Assembly: GCF_000002235.5 (NCBI RefSeq)
Contig: NW_022145612.1
Location: 21,431,647 to 21,495,646 of the forward strand
Length of the DNA: 64,000 bases
Source: Strongylocentrotus purpuratus
Taxonomy: Eukaryota; Echinodermata; Echinoidea; Camarodonta; Strongylocentrotidae
Reading direction: 5' to 3'
Below are positions 33,789 to 46,600 of this stretch, piece by piece. Position 1 is the first letter of the stretch. Every line of letters begins with the position of its first letter. Made by a program: the position numbers and the translations under genes. The notes under the pieces are model-generated. The model was not told the DNA's origin and did no database searches. It saw only the letters and a list, made by a program, of their open reading frames with translations.

Positions 33789-36700
33789 GCTTTATTTCTC
33801 TTTATATCCCTCTTAACAGCCCACCATCAGTCAAGTTGGTTATGATAACATCAGTACAACGTTTGGGCCGATGACACTAGAACTTAACGATGTATTGGAG
33901 TTTTCATGGATAACACAATGGTTTATACCAGGTATGTCGTTCTTCTAATGTCCGTTGCAAATGAGACGCCATTTCCTGACGCGTGTCTGCGTATACCCAT
34001 TCGTTACCATGAGTGTGACATGTGACGTCTTGAGGTGTATGTTTTAGGTGCTTAAAGTAGGCTGAAAATAATGTTAGGGCTGAGTAGGAGGGTGAGTTGT
34101 CAGCACTACAGGTGTAATTTTAGGAAATATAATGTTCAATGGTGTTGAGATTGAAAGAGTATCTACATTTAAATTTCTTGGCCTGCATATTGATGAACAT
34201 TTAAATTGGAAGTATCATATTAGTAAACTTTGTAAATTATTGTCAAGAAATACTGGTGTAATTTATAAATTGAAATCTGTGTTCCCACTGAATATTTTAC
34301 GTATGTTGTACGGAACTTTAATTTTGCCATATTTGTACTATGGTGTGCTAGCTTGGGGCAACTCGTTCAAATCTCAAATGGATAAATTACTACTGGTACA
34401 GAAAAGAGTAATACGAATTGTTTGTAATACACACTATCTTGCGCATACAGATGTTCTTTTTTATAATAGTAGTGTTTTGAAAGTTGAAGATATTTATCAT
34501 TTACAACTAGGAGCTCTAATGTATGAATTGAATGCAGGTCTACTGCCAGTAGCCTTGGCTAGAATATTTAAGAAAAATAACCAAGTTCATAGTTATTCCA
34601 CACGTCAGGCGCAAGCATATCACTTGCCTCTTGTTAGAACGCAATTTGCCCTTACTACTGTGGGGTCCACTGGACCTAGGTTTTGGAATTCCCTTGAACC
34701 AAGAATAGCGCAATCAGTCAGTATTTATGTATTTAAGCGCAAACTGAAGTTACTATATTTGAGTCGATATCGTCTAGATTTATAGTTGTGATCAATATTT
34801 AAGAAAATTAATTACTATATAGGTCAGCATAATTCTAGTCCCATCTCTCACATCTATTCATCTGTCTGTCTTTTTTTGTTTTTGTCTGTGTTTCAGTCCT
34901 GTTTCTCGTTGTATTTTCCTGTTTCTTTTGTTTATAGCCATCATTTAGTAGTCAGTAGATTTTATTTTATTATACTTATTTATGTTTATATTTTATCAGT
35001 TGTTTAGTTAGTTTAGTTTGTCAGCACTTAAATGTATACATTATTCTTATCTGACGAGTTTTGTTCTTTTATTCATAAGCTACTCATGAGGGACCTTAAA
35101 TCCACAAGCCTTGCTTTCAACCAAGGTCACCTCATCTTTCTTTTGTAACGCCATATTCTGTAAACTTGTTATATTCATGTCATATTTGTAAAGTGTGTTA
35201 TGAAAGAAAGATAAATAAAACTTGAAACTTGAAACTTGAAACTTTTGTGCATGCTGTTTGTGTGTGTTCTTTAGCACTATATTGGGTGCAAAAGTGTTAG
35301 CACTATAGTAGTGTCGTTTTGGGGGCTCTAAAAGGGGTTATTCAATGCACTAGAAGTGTGGTTTTTGCGAGCTGCATGCGTCTAATAGCACCAGAAGTGT
35401 AAAAAGGCTTACACTTAAAGTGTTTAAAGTAGCACTTGGACTGGTGTTGACACAATTTGGGCAGTCCCTATGCGTGCCCTTACAGGTGATGCCTCCAAAT
35501 CTTGAGGTGCTAAAATTAGCACTTGATTTTGTTAGAGTGTAGGTGCCTGGCGTGGTCTCTGACTGACGCACCAAGTGACCTTGAGACCGTACAAAACCTA
35601 AATTGAAAAATGCGAAAGTAGACGTACCGTTAATGTTTACCCGCATATGACCCGACTACCTTTTGAGGCTTTGATTGGCGCATGGATTTGCTCAAGCAAG
35701 ATGACGCATCAGCCTCGTATGCAACGGGCAGTATGATCTCATTACCTATTTCAGTCTTTCTTTTTTCTTCACTTGGTATTATGTTTAATATAAAGCACAC
35801 CATTTCCACATCACCCTAAACTCCATGTCGGTACCCTACAGTGTAGTTGATCACTATTAGAAGATAATGCATAAGTATTTAATAGAAAGTATTATGTGAC
35901 ACAATGACGATAGCTTACGTCATGATCTATTGACATTGAGAGTATGTATAATTTATTCTGGTGTATTTATTTACATCTTCCTTATAGATTCAGTAAATCC
36001 CGCCGCGACGATTACATGTGAAGTTAATTCATCATACCAGAACCCATCGTTGTTGGTGCAGTCGGACATTTTGTACAGCAATTCTCTTCTTCTTTTGGCG
36101 CCAAAAATAAATCTCACCAATGCAGACGACGAATCCTACGATGGCGTTAATCGAAATTCCGTTGACATCGGAGAAGAGATCCGGATCAACATTGTCGCCA
36201 TGGTTCCACAAAGTAATGTTGAATTGGAAGTCGACATAGGGCCGACAAATGAAAGTATCAATGCCACTGCCGTCAACGACCTGGCGATCACCACTGCGTC
36301 ATCGCGGATCGTCTGCAAGTCAAAGTTTGCGGGTCAGAACTGCCGCACAAAAACACAGGCGGTATACCCACAAGTTTATAGGCTTGGATTTTTCGATGAC
36401 GAAGTCAGCATACATGGTGATCATTCAGAGGTTAATGATCTCGTGCTGCAAGCCAAGATCCGATTCGGCGATGACGATGTTAGTGATGGTGATACAGCTC
36501 AACTAGGCGTATCCATGGCAACGGCTCGATCTCATATTTGGACTTCAACGATTTCTTTTAATATAAGCGACGACGGAGATCCACGTTCGACAGTCATGGA
36601 CGTTCATCCGATGATGACGACACACAGTCTTTACAATGGGTATGTCCGATAACCATTGTTAGGAATATATAAGTGTGTGTTCTGCAACCACTCCCCTCGT

Positions 36701-37140
36701 GCTTTGGAAGAGAAAATAACACTTATTGCATATGACCCTCTATAAATGATTGGGAATACAAGTGTCTCACTTCCCCAGAGTTTTCCCCTACTATTCCTTG
36801 TAGTGTAGTTTGGATAACGGTCATTGATTGTTTTTCCCTGGGGGGAGGGGGGGGGGACGAGCATTCTTTCAAAGTTTGATTTCATATAACAAAACTTCCC
36901 ATTTGACAAATATTGCGTAAATAAATAGGCCTGTACAGAAAGTAGATATTATATATGCATGAAGATATTCATAAGGCGAATGGCGAATATATTATTCAAA
37001 ACTTTGGTCTAGCTATATAGAACTGAATTAATTTTGTTTGTACGCTCGACCTAGTAGCAGTAAGCCATAAGGTTCTCATTTTGTTAGTTTATAAATGCAT
37101 TAATAATTTGCTGTCTCTGTTTCTGTCTGACGTACCTCTG

Positions 37141-37184
<44 letters not shown>

Positions 37185-37966
37185 ATATCTCTTTCTATCT
37201 TTCTATCTATTTTCATCTACTCCTGATCAAAACATGCTATCATCACAGTTATGATGCCATGATGCAAGTTCATCTCGAGCATAACTCATTATCCAGAGCT
37301 TCGGCCGAAGAATTAGAGCTCCACCTGATTATGTCTCCACGTACATCTTACCAGGGCGTTTCAAAACTCAGTGTTCTCACACAACCTCCTACCGTCGATG
37401 ACTCTTTCGTCATATTCAAGGTGAAAGGACTGTATTCAGTGCTTTGGCGTATTCAGTGCAGAATGTAGCCGGCGTACGCCCCATTCCCCATCACTTCCCA
37501 TTTGAAGGCCAATGCGGGGCTACCAACTTTCCTCCTTCTATTCCCCTCTAAAATTGGTTCCGCCACTGCAATATTATACATTCCCTGAATAAATTATGTT
37601 TAAGAAGTTTAGTTTCAAAGTAACTATAAGATCTAGACACGTAAATAAAGTGATGCGTGCTTGAGCATTATTGAATGCGGCACCACCTTCGCTAGGCGGA
37701 GACATACACAACACAGGAATTTGGTGGTATTCGTTTATGTCTTTTATCAGACACAAACGCAAATAATACTAGTGGAGGACTGTTATATGTTCCACTTTGG
37801 CCAATCCGTATAATATATATATATAGTTCAAACTAGCTACACATCTACTGAAGATGATAAATTAATAATTATATAAGCGATGTTATATTTAAAGAATTCT
37901 ATGTCAGCTGTTAGTAATGTTAACATTCTTAGCATCTCAAAATTAATACTTGACGATATATTATTT

Positions 37967-38002
<36 letters not shown>

Positions 38003-38336
38003 TCTCTCTCTCTCTCTTATCATTATTCAATCCTGATAGATTGGAGCCGTTGACCTCTTCTCATCTGTCGAGTTATCGATAAACATAACAGTAAATCATA
38101 CCAACATGAAAGCAGGAGTATCTAAGATGGTGATTCTTGCTCAGGCCGTGTACAAGAATGATACTAATTCAACAACCATTGGACAAGCAACCATGGTAGA
38201 CGTACAGTTTCAATACGCAGATAAATACGGTATGTTGAAACCTCCATTGGCGTATCATACAAAAGGTTTGGAAGGACGCCTATAATTTTTGTAGCCCCCC
38301 CCCCCCCAAACGAAACCAAAAAAAAAAAAAAAAACC

Positions 38337-38372
<36 letters not shown>

Positions 38373-41300
38373 GAATAAATAAATAAATAATGATAACAAT
38401 AATAATAATTATAAAAAAGATAATCTTATCCCTCCTTTCCCACTCTGCACGTTCGCCGCGATATTTCAGCATACCTTGAAATCGATAGTTCGATGCCAGA
38501 TTAAAAATTTGCAACAGAGTGTTTAAATAGTCCCTTTAGGCTAAAGAAAATTCCTGTGATTTAAGTATTTATGTTTTGATACAAAATTCAAAATATATAA
38601 CATAAAGTCTCACCAACAGTGTTTAATGTGCCGAAAAATCTTTGTCAATGGTTAGATAATTTATGAATCAGTCATATTTTTTTTCTTTTTCGAAAACGAT
38701 GTAGCATTAAATTCTGTTGTACACTTTAAGAATGCGCATCGTAAGATGATAAACGTATCTTTACAGTTCCGTGTAAAACTCCCTGGCAACCGTTCCTCTC
38801 ATCCTGTTACTATGCCAACGCATCAGGCCTCGTCAACGCCAATGTCGCAGCACAGGTATGTGAGGAGGAGGGTGGGGCTCTAGCATCCATCGATTCCATA
38901 TTCGAGGAAAGATTCTTGGTCGATATTTCGCCAAAGGACCTCAGTCCATTTCGGTTTTGGATACATGAAAATTCAACGGTAATTATGAGAGAATTGATTA
39001 ATTAATTGTTCCTTCTTCTCCATCTTCTTCGTCGTCTCCTTTCCCTTCTTCCCTTCTTCCTCCTCCTCCCCTTTCCTCCTTCTCCTCCTCCTTCTTCTTC
39101 TATTCCTCCTCTTCCTTCTTCTTCTTCTTCTTCTTCTTCTTCTTCTTCGTCTTCTTTTCTTCTTCTTCTTCTTCTTCTTCTTCTTCTTCTTCTTCTTCTT
39201 CTTCTTCTTCTTCTTCTTCTTCTTCGTATTGTTTATCAACAAACATGCAAAGAGAAGCACACAATCATGCCCTGCAATTCAATTAATACAGGAGAGGAGG
39301 ATGTTGGTCCCCTCTGCCGGACACACGACAGCTGAATCAATTCATCATACCTAAAGGCTGTGCAATAACAGTGCTAATAATCTCCCTAATTTATAATTTT
39401 TTTACTTTAAAGTATGACACTATTGATAGATACAGGATGTTTATCATAAAGTTATGTTTTTGCATGTTTACTAAAGCCCCTTTAATCAGGTTGTACTGGA
39501 ATTAGTGTATTGGTATTCTTCTGTTGCCATTGTAGGACATTATGAGAACTATCACATTCCTTACAACTTTCCATTCATGTTTTCAAAAATTTATTCCCAT
39601 TATCAGTACACAAATTGGTTACCAGGGCAACCAGATGCAGCAGGTGCATGTAGAAGCTTGGTCGTTGAAGGATCCTATTGGTCAGATGGAATTGAGAATG
39701 GGGACATGGAAACAACTTCTTGCATAGATTTGAGATATTTCATTTGTGAAACATCGATTGGTGAGTAACGAAATTACAACAGTAACCAATTTACTTATCA
39801 AGATTTCACATGTTATCAAATGTGATATCGGTCAGTTAATTGTCATTATGGGGGAGACTATAAACTTTTACTGTGTTGAAGTTCTACTCATGAAAATATT
39901 TTCCTTCAACCCATACAATATTAGTACAAGAGTTGCCCACAATACACACATCCAATGGACAATATCCCAAAATGAGAATCGGTACGTACAGTTAACAACT
40001 AATTTATTCAGACCCTTACAAAATTTTGTGATTTTTAAGTATGTGAAGAATTTCCCCCTCCCCCCACGTATGTTTCTTGATGATGTGACATGTTAAGGAT
40101 TGAATCCTAAAGTATTCAACAGAGGCCCTAATTCAACCAGTCCATCATTCATTCTTGAGTAACGAAAAACACGAAAACATCAATTTTACAAGGGTTATGC
40201 AGTTATTAAATGTTACAATAAAAATCTCTTCTCGTATCACATTCTGGAATAATTTTTTTATCTAAATAGACAAATTATTCGAGATAACCCCATGTATTTG
40301 TCGGTTCAGGATAAAGCTCTGAATTAATTTCTTTTATTTTCTCAACTGGTGGATAATTGTGTAAAGGAATCACTAATTTATTTATTTTTTTTTTGGGGGG
40401 GGTGGATTACGTGTGTACAGTAAAAGTTGTCCTGACGGTAGGAAATTTTACAATACAACGTCTATTGCTAGTTCTGATTGATTGTTATGTGGTTTAAGCT
40501 TTTTTTTTAAATCTTGAAATGAATGTTTACAAGGGCTAACATCATATTTCTGTAACTGATGTTTCACGTGTAGATCCACCACCAGAGGAGAGAAAGAATC
40601 AATTCCATGGCGTACCCCAGGCTGGGCAAGCTTTGACGGACGGTTGGACCTGTCCTTGTAACTATCCTTCATCCGAGTCTAGCTGTGCATGCTGCAAGTC
40701 AGGAACTGCCACTTGTGACGCACCGGGCAGTCACGTCTGTGCTCAAGATTCATCACAATGCCCCCTGGAAGGTATAATAAACATTTCAGAAATGCCCGTG
40801 ACACACGAGGCGTCATTTTGCTGACGTAAGGCACTGCGTCAGCGACTAGCGTCGTCTTTGACGCACCGTGCGAGATTTAAACAATATGAATGCAGAATGT
40901 GAATATTGCAGACTTTGCGTTTAATTCCTGGCGCATGTCCTAGCGCATTTCATCATGCCCGTTGCACGTGATGCGTCATATTTTGACGGAAAGGAATGTG
41001 TCAGGAACTGGCACCGCCTTTGACAAGTCATGTGAAAATTGTATCGTAATCAAGTGAATGAAAAATGAAAATTTCAAACATTGCGTTTTAATTCTTGGCG
41101 CATGCAATAAATGTCTTTATGTTCGTTGAACGCGAGCCGTCATTTGTCTGATGTAGGACTACGTCAGCACGGTCTCTGACGCGCCATGCATGTGAGAATA
41201 TCATTGTACACAAAGTGCAAAGCAAAATGAACATTGCAAAGATTGTGTTAAATTACTCGTGTTAACACTCACACAATTTCATAGGCAGAAGTAATAACGC

Positions 41301-41735
41301 AATCGAAACGAGACCTCGTTTGCAGCGACTGATATACTTAATAAGCGTTTAACAAAATGTAAATCAGACATTTCAAGCACAACTTTGATGATGATTTTTT
41401 GTATGGTTTGACTTTGATTAGAATTCTACGATCGGAGCATACTATCCGATGACACTGGTCTTCGCATAGCCTGCAACAACGTTGAGATAAGGTATTCCTT
41501 TAATTTGTTTGTCATCAATCCAAATAACTTTAGAGTATATCACCTGCCATATCCAAAATTATACCCTAATTTCAAACTCGACCGGTGAATTGATTAGGAT
41601 TTGCAATTTATTTTTACAATGTATCATGTGTATGTAACCCTTACGGTTTGATATTTGGCATCAATAAATAAATAAATTGTATTAGTCAATGAAAACAGTT
41701 TGGGAAGAGAATGGAAGAATGGAGAGAGACAGAAT

Positions 41736-41771
<36 letters not shown>

Positions 41772-42834
41772 CAGAGAGAGAGAGAGAGAGAGGGGGGAGG
41801 GGAGGGGTAGGGAGCAAAGAGGAAAGAGGAATAATAAGTTCATATGATTTTATTTTTTTAATGAATCATAACAGATATAATTAAGACTGTCAAATCTAAT
41901 GCACTAAAAGCAAATACAATAATAATGATGGTTTTGTATAATCGTATCTTCTTAACTTCAGTTCTTCTGAACCCAGTTGTGTGTTTTCACGCCCTGCACT
42001 ATCAAGTACATGGAAAGGTAAGCTTCTAAAAAAGGATCCTGTAAAAATAATTAAGTTTTTTTTAAATATAAATAGTTATAAACAATTTGACATTGAAGAA
42101 TATTTTCTTTTCGTCATTTGCGAATAGAATCACGTATATTTGTTGCTTTACCCTTTAAAAATGATACTAGTATTATCGTCTCTTTTTCGGGAATGAGATG
42201 CCCTGTTGATGAAAATAACTGTTTCTTGTCTTGGCTTTGGCGTAAGATTTAAAATCCCGGTGGCTCCCGATGGCATCAACGAGGGTCATTATTTTCAGGG
42301 TTAAGCCTCGGTCACAAATGCCATTACGAACTGCTACGAACGCCGTACGAACGATTTTCAGACAATGGAAATTCGGGAAGACAATGGAAAGACAGGGAGA
42401 TTCGTAGGAAATAATCGTTCGTACGTATAAATACGTATAAATCTCTCATTCTTTTCAACTTTAGCTTTCCCGCTGTACATTGGCGATGTCGTCGCCTACC
42501 ATAACGTGAGTGACACCCTGTATGCCATCGGGCGTGACTCGAAGACGTACCTTGAAGGGAAGTTTGTCAGCTCCTCGTCGACCACCGATTGGTCAGCCAT
42601 CTCAACAGAACGCTGGATGGCTGCCCGTGATCGTGGCGATTTGACACTACACAATCTTGTCAAATCGTCAGGTAAGTACTCCTTGATGTGCGTTTCACGT
42701 TTGGCTATAATGATAACGTAGCAATAATATCATCAAAAGCAAAAGATATCCATAATAATATTTATATTTATATTTATATGTATGATAATGACGATACTGT
42801 AATAATATCTTTGTCTCTGGTTTTATATCTCACT

Positions 42835-42870
<36 letters not shown>

Positions 42871-43062
42871 TCCCTCTCTGTTTGCCTCTATTTCTCTCTG
42901 TCTCTCCCTCCTTCTCTTTCTCCCCCACTCTCCTCCCCCTCGATCCCCTTCCTCCCTATCCACTTCCCTCCCCTCTCTCACTCTCTCTCTCTCTCTCTCT
43001 CTCTAATCTACAATCTAGATTATACAAATGGAGATCTTCTGGCTTGGACTTGTTGCGGCTAG
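32364..43062 (+). CDS. Secreted glycoprotein with one C-type lectin domain, twelve coding exons
   Basis: Model: 32364-32427, 32589-32746, 33184-33231, 33820-33931, 35988-36639, 37249-37420, 38040-38229, 38767-38978, 39490-39760, 40574-40771, 42465-42671, 43019-43062. All joins are in phase with GT-AG introns, giving 775 codons. The start has a signal-peptide-like segment (AAILLILAMGLI). Residues 23-465 form an extracellular region rich in N-glycosylation sequons, with beta-sandwich-like blocks (VVVEVNASLTASDELTHVNV; IGEEIRINIVAMVPQSNVEL). A C-type lectin domain follows at about 466-625, then a Cys-rich segment at 627-692 (CPCNYPSSESSCACCKSG). No transmembrane segment or GPI signal is visible, so it is probably secreted. 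I do not recognise a named orthologue. A possible extra exon at 41962-42017 does not keep phase with exon 11 and is left out. Intron 4 holds a LINE fragment. Confidence 0.8.
33725..33782. repeat. (CT)n tract before lectin exon 4
   Basis: Poly-C (about 33690-33710) then CT repeats ending about 40 bases before the acceptor at 33819; it probably serves as a long polypyrimidine tract. Confidence 0.9.
34080..35242 (+). mobile_element. 5'-truncated LINE (CR1/L2-like), lectin intron 4
   Basis: An open frame from 34132 to 34785 (217 aa) is the C-terminal part of a non-LTR reverse transcriptase: VSTFKFLGLHIDEHLNWKYH, then LYGTLILPYLYYGVLAWGN, LLLVQKRVIRIVCN and STGPRFWNSLEP. A 3' UTR of about 430 bp ends in a short tandem tail of CTTGAAA units (35220-35242), a tail type common in CR1/L2 elements. 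The frame is undamaged, so this insertion is much younger than the LINE in actin intron 2. The catalytic part of the enzyme is missing through 5' truncation. Confidence 0.85.
37146..37180. repeat. (CT)n tract before lectin exon 6
   Basis: Perfect CT run about 70 bases before the acceptor at 37248. Confidence 0.9.
37975..38016. repeat. (CT)n tract before lectin exon 7
   Basis: Near-perfect CT run ending about 23 bases before the acceptor at 38039. Confidence 0.9.
38323..38412. repeat. Poly-A and (AAT)n microsatellite in lectin intron 7
   Basis: A-rich run followed by about 10 AAT units and TAAA units. Confidence 0.9.
38767..39760 (+). CDS. C-type lectin domain exons of the 32364-43062 gene
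   Basis: Exons 38767-38978 and 39490-39760 encode the domain. It opens VPCKTPWQPFLSSCYYANAS, has AAQVCEEEGGALASIDSIFE (helix with first core Cys) and FRFWIHE, then NWLPGQPDAAGACRSLVVEG, SYWSDG, and closes TSCIDLRYFICE. The four core cysteines are present. The sugar-site motif is QPD, the galactose-type version, but the usual Glu before the next Cys is absent and WND is WSD, so calcium/sugar binding is uncertain. The exon 9 start at 39490 was chosen because it alone keeps phase with exon 8; a nearer AG at 39535 does not. Confidence 0.85.
39015..39231. repeat. (TTC)n microsatellite in lectin intron 8
   Basis: Long TTC/TCC tract immediately after exon 8, inside the C-type lectin domain intron. 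Poly-Lys and poly-Leu frames here are artefacts. Confidence 0.95.
40788..41210. repeat. Three-unit tandem repeat, about 165 bp, in lectin intron 10
   Basis: Three diverged units starting at about 40791 (ATGCCCGTGACACACGAGGC), 40954 (ATGCCCGTTGCACGTGATGC) and 41119 (ATGTTCGTTGAACGCGAGCC). Each is followed by GTCATTT, CGTCAG and a GACGC..CATG segment. It begins 20 bases after exon 10. Confidence 0.75.
41735..41800. repeat. (AG)n microsatellite in lectin intron 10
   Basis: AG repeat with minor interruptions, then G-rich sequence. Confidence 0.9.
42304..42445. repeat. Second copy of the CTTACGAACG repeat end
   Basis: Starts GGTCACAAATGCC and continues CTACGAACGCCGTACGAACG, matching 2331-2390 in reverse complement. 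It ends about 20 bases before the exon 11 acceptor. Confidence 0.65.
42838..43005. repeat. (CT)n tracts before lectin exon 12
   Basis: Two CT runs (about 42838-42866 and 42978-43004); the second ends 14 bases before the acceptor at 43018. Confidence 0.9.
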
Positions 43063-44050
43063 CAGACCAGTATACATGAAAAGACACTCTTATTTCGACT
43101 GGAGGAACATTATGAGCTCCTTCCTATGGCGTCCTTGTGACAGCTACAATTTCGTCACATAATCATTTATGACATTTTGGATGATATACATTGTACACAA
43201 ACTCGCCTCACCGATCTGCATCATTGTGTTCTTCTCGCTTTACTACATAAATACAGCATACTACTTACAGATAAAAGGGGCCGTAATTCAAACATTTTTA
43301 TAAGGAACTTACAGACGTTAAAAAGATAACCCGCAATATTTTCTTTTTACGACCGCACATGATATGGGCTTCAAGGATTCTTCTTTATAAATGGATCGCA
43401 CAATAAAAAGGGCCATAATTTAGACATTATTATAAGGAACTTACAGACGTTAAACAGATAACCCGTAATATTTTCTTTTTACGATCGCACATGATAAGGA
43501 TTCAAGAATTCTGTCGCCATCTGCCTATTGCACACGTTATGCACTACACAATGTTATCTAAGCATTAATAATTTACATCCTTGTATTGTGTTGAATATGT
43601 TGGCCCGATTACGTACATTAATGTAAATAGACTTTGTATGAATATTCAATGATAATAAGAGCTAGATCAATTTACATATAGTGCAGCTACTATATAAACA
43701 TACTCTTCTGCTCAAAGGGTAGTTTTTTGAGAAAAAAGGGATATTCCCTCTCACGAATCTGTTCAACAGGTAATGTACAGTTATATAATATCAATGTCAG
43801 ATTAGTGTTTTCTTACCTCGAAAAAACCTCAAAATTAGTTATTAAGTGATGCGTTGTGTGTTTATATTCTGCACCTATTGTCGTTTGTGAATGTATGAAA
43901 TTAATGTGACATGCTCCATACCACATGACCCTGACTCTGAGTCTTTATTCTGAACATAACAACTGAATTATTCATACCCCTTGTAAATTTGATGTTTTTT
44001 GTTATTCGTAACTCAAGAATAAAAGGCGACCTGGTTAAAATATGGCCTCT
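43063..44050 (+). other. Lectin gene 3' UTR region with two-copy duplication
   Basis: A direct duplication of about 115-130 bp: 43276-43391 and 43408-43513 share AAGGAACTTACAGACGTTAA, ATATTTTCTTTTTACGA and CGCACATGATA. Candidate poly(A) signals AATAAA are at 43402-43407 and 44018-44023. Confidence 0.6.
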
Positions 44051-46210
44051 GTTTGAATAATTTTAGATATTCGCAAGAAACATAAATCGGGACAAATCAA
44101 TTTGTTCACAAAATTACAAAACTTGATAAGGGGATTCATAATTTAGTTGTTAATTGTAGATTATTCCGGTGGTTTTGATTAATTGATTGAATGATTGATT
44201 GATTGAATCGGTTATCATGATAACAAACATTGAACATGCAGCCCAGAAGTTTGAAATATTCAATTTTCAGAACAAAATATACATACTTACAAACCAAGAT
44301 ACAAATCAACAAGTACAAAGTGGTCTCCTGAATCAGAACCTTTTTTTATTAAATAATCAAAATATATATATATATATATATTGCATCACCAACTTTACCT
44401 GCATACGTGTTTGAGAGAATGTGATTTGCAATGTCAATTACAGTATGCAGGTTTTTGCGATTTTTTTTTTCTTCTCATGTGCAAAAGTTTTTATTTTATT
44501 TCGGGTACTATTTGCCTATTAAGATTATCATGATAGTGTCTTATTTCTTCTAACCAAGCATCTAAAGAAAGCTTTTTGCAAATTCAAATATTCAAACGTT
44601 ACGAGTAAATTATTTCACGGTAAATAATTATTTACGTTTGTTTGAATTTCCCAAACACCATGAGTAAAAATATCTGATACTCTGAAAAATTTTGAAGGTA
44701 CGTGGTCTCGGCTTGGATTTTTTTTTTGTACAAAATACCCCCCCCCCCCTTTTTTTTTCTAAATCCTGGGTACGCCACTGCCTACAAGTAACTTTTTTTT
44801 CTCATAAAGCCCGTGAATTTTCATAAAGTCTGTGTTAAAAGCCGCTGTGGATGACCCTTGACTCTATGTGAATGCATTATGTTAAATTTGTTAGCTTGTG
44901 TCTTGCAGACAAGCTAACGAAGTCACATTTATTTCATCTGAATTTAAATCAAGGAAGGAGGTAGCAAGTACATTTTGTAAGTCGTCGGATAAAGTTTCTA
45001 GTTTTGTGGAAGATGCATTGTGTTTTGTTTTTTCTTTGTTTTTATGATTTATGGTTCATTTTGAGAAGTCAGTATGAGCAACAACTAAATTTATGGTGAT
45101 GTCTTTTTATAGTATTTTTTACCGTCACTGTCTTTTTTTTAATCTGAAATTTTTCTATTTAGGTAACTTTTCATTTTTTTCTTGAACCAGTGGCAATTGA
45201 TTCTGCAGGAATTTTGGTTCAAATGTGTAGGTGTGTTATCTTCTTTATATTTCACAAAGGTTTAATATTGTATTAGTAATTACACTTATAGTCTAATAAT
45301 TGAAAATAACACAAATTATAAAGTTAATCAAATATGACTGAACATAGCACAGTTATAAATAGCAGAATTTACTAAGATACATTGTAAAACACTTTAAGAA
45401 AATTTAATTTGTAGGTCATAGTAGCGAGTTCAGGTCATGCTGCATATTACAGAAAGCAAATAGGTGTTACTAAAGGAAACTTATCATTTTAGCATACAGA
45501 AGACATTTCCTTTGCTTACTCTTTATAGTGTGTTAGTTTAACCAAAGAGAAATGCTTCAACAATGTAAGATGCACCTCTAATTTCATTTCAATTACTTAT
45601 GGTATGTAATATCCCTTTTTTTAACATCATCATTCAGACGTAATATTAAAAATTACAATGACTGTAATGTTTATTTAATCCTTTTGAAATGCATTGAGAT
45701 TTTGAACATTATCTTTGGTGTTTATTTAATTGATGTCTCTGCTTTGAGAGTTTTTATATTGGAAGAGCTATGTTTCCCTATTTTAGAGGATCAACTCTCA
45801 AAGGTCGTATGTGGTATTTCAATGTGGCATGGAGGTACAACATCATCATACAAATTACAGATTTACACGAAATAAAAGATCACAAAGGGAAAGTTTGAAA
45901 TGGACTACACTTTTTATGACTCTTTAATCAAATATGAATTGACTTCCAAACCATTTGTATGGAGGTCTACTCTTATTTACAAACTACATCTGGAAGACTG
46001 CAGTGGGTCAAATCGATGTTTTAGGGTCATAAAGAGATGAGAAGAATAGAGACTCTAATGAACAAGAAAAGAGAGGGGTGTATATAGTGACTGGGAAAAG
46101 AGACCGAATGAGAGAGAAAGAGAAAGTGGATGAGAAAGAGGAAGAGAGAGACAGAGACAGACAGAGACAGACAGAGAGACAGAGAGACAGATAGAGGGGG
46201 ACCATGAGAG

Positions 46211-46464
46211 ATGAATGAGGATAAAGTGAGAGATAGCAAGCGGATAAGAAAGAGGATTCTAAAGAGAAAGATGGAGAAAGAGAGGGAGAGAGAGAGGGGG
46301 GGGGGACTAGGCGAATGAGGACAAAGTGAGAGATAGCAAGCGGATAAGAAAGAGGATTCTAAAGAGAAAGATGGAGAAAGAGAGAGAGAGAGAGGGGGGG
46401 ACTAGGCGAATGAGGACAAAGTGAGAGATAGCAAGCGGATAAGAAAGAGGATTCTAAAGAAAAA

Positions 46465-46500
<36 letters not shown>

Positions 46501-46568
46501 ACTAGGTGAATGAGGACAAAGTGAGAGATAGCAAGCGGATAAGAAAGAGGATTCTAAAGAGAAAGATG

Positions 46569-46600
<32 letters not shown>

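Noticed and set aside
35260-35570. Possible MITE with TTAGCACT and AGTGCTAA words
   Set aside because: Repeated inverted words exist, but I could not define paired ends or a target duplication.
38973-39335. Poly-Lys/Arg and poly-Leu frames
   Set aside because: TTC microsatellite in a lectin intron.
39535-39760. Exon 9 of the lectin gene starting at the AG at 39533-39534
   Set aside because: That start is out of phase with exon 8 and loses the lectin fold; the AG ending at 39489 keeps phase 0.
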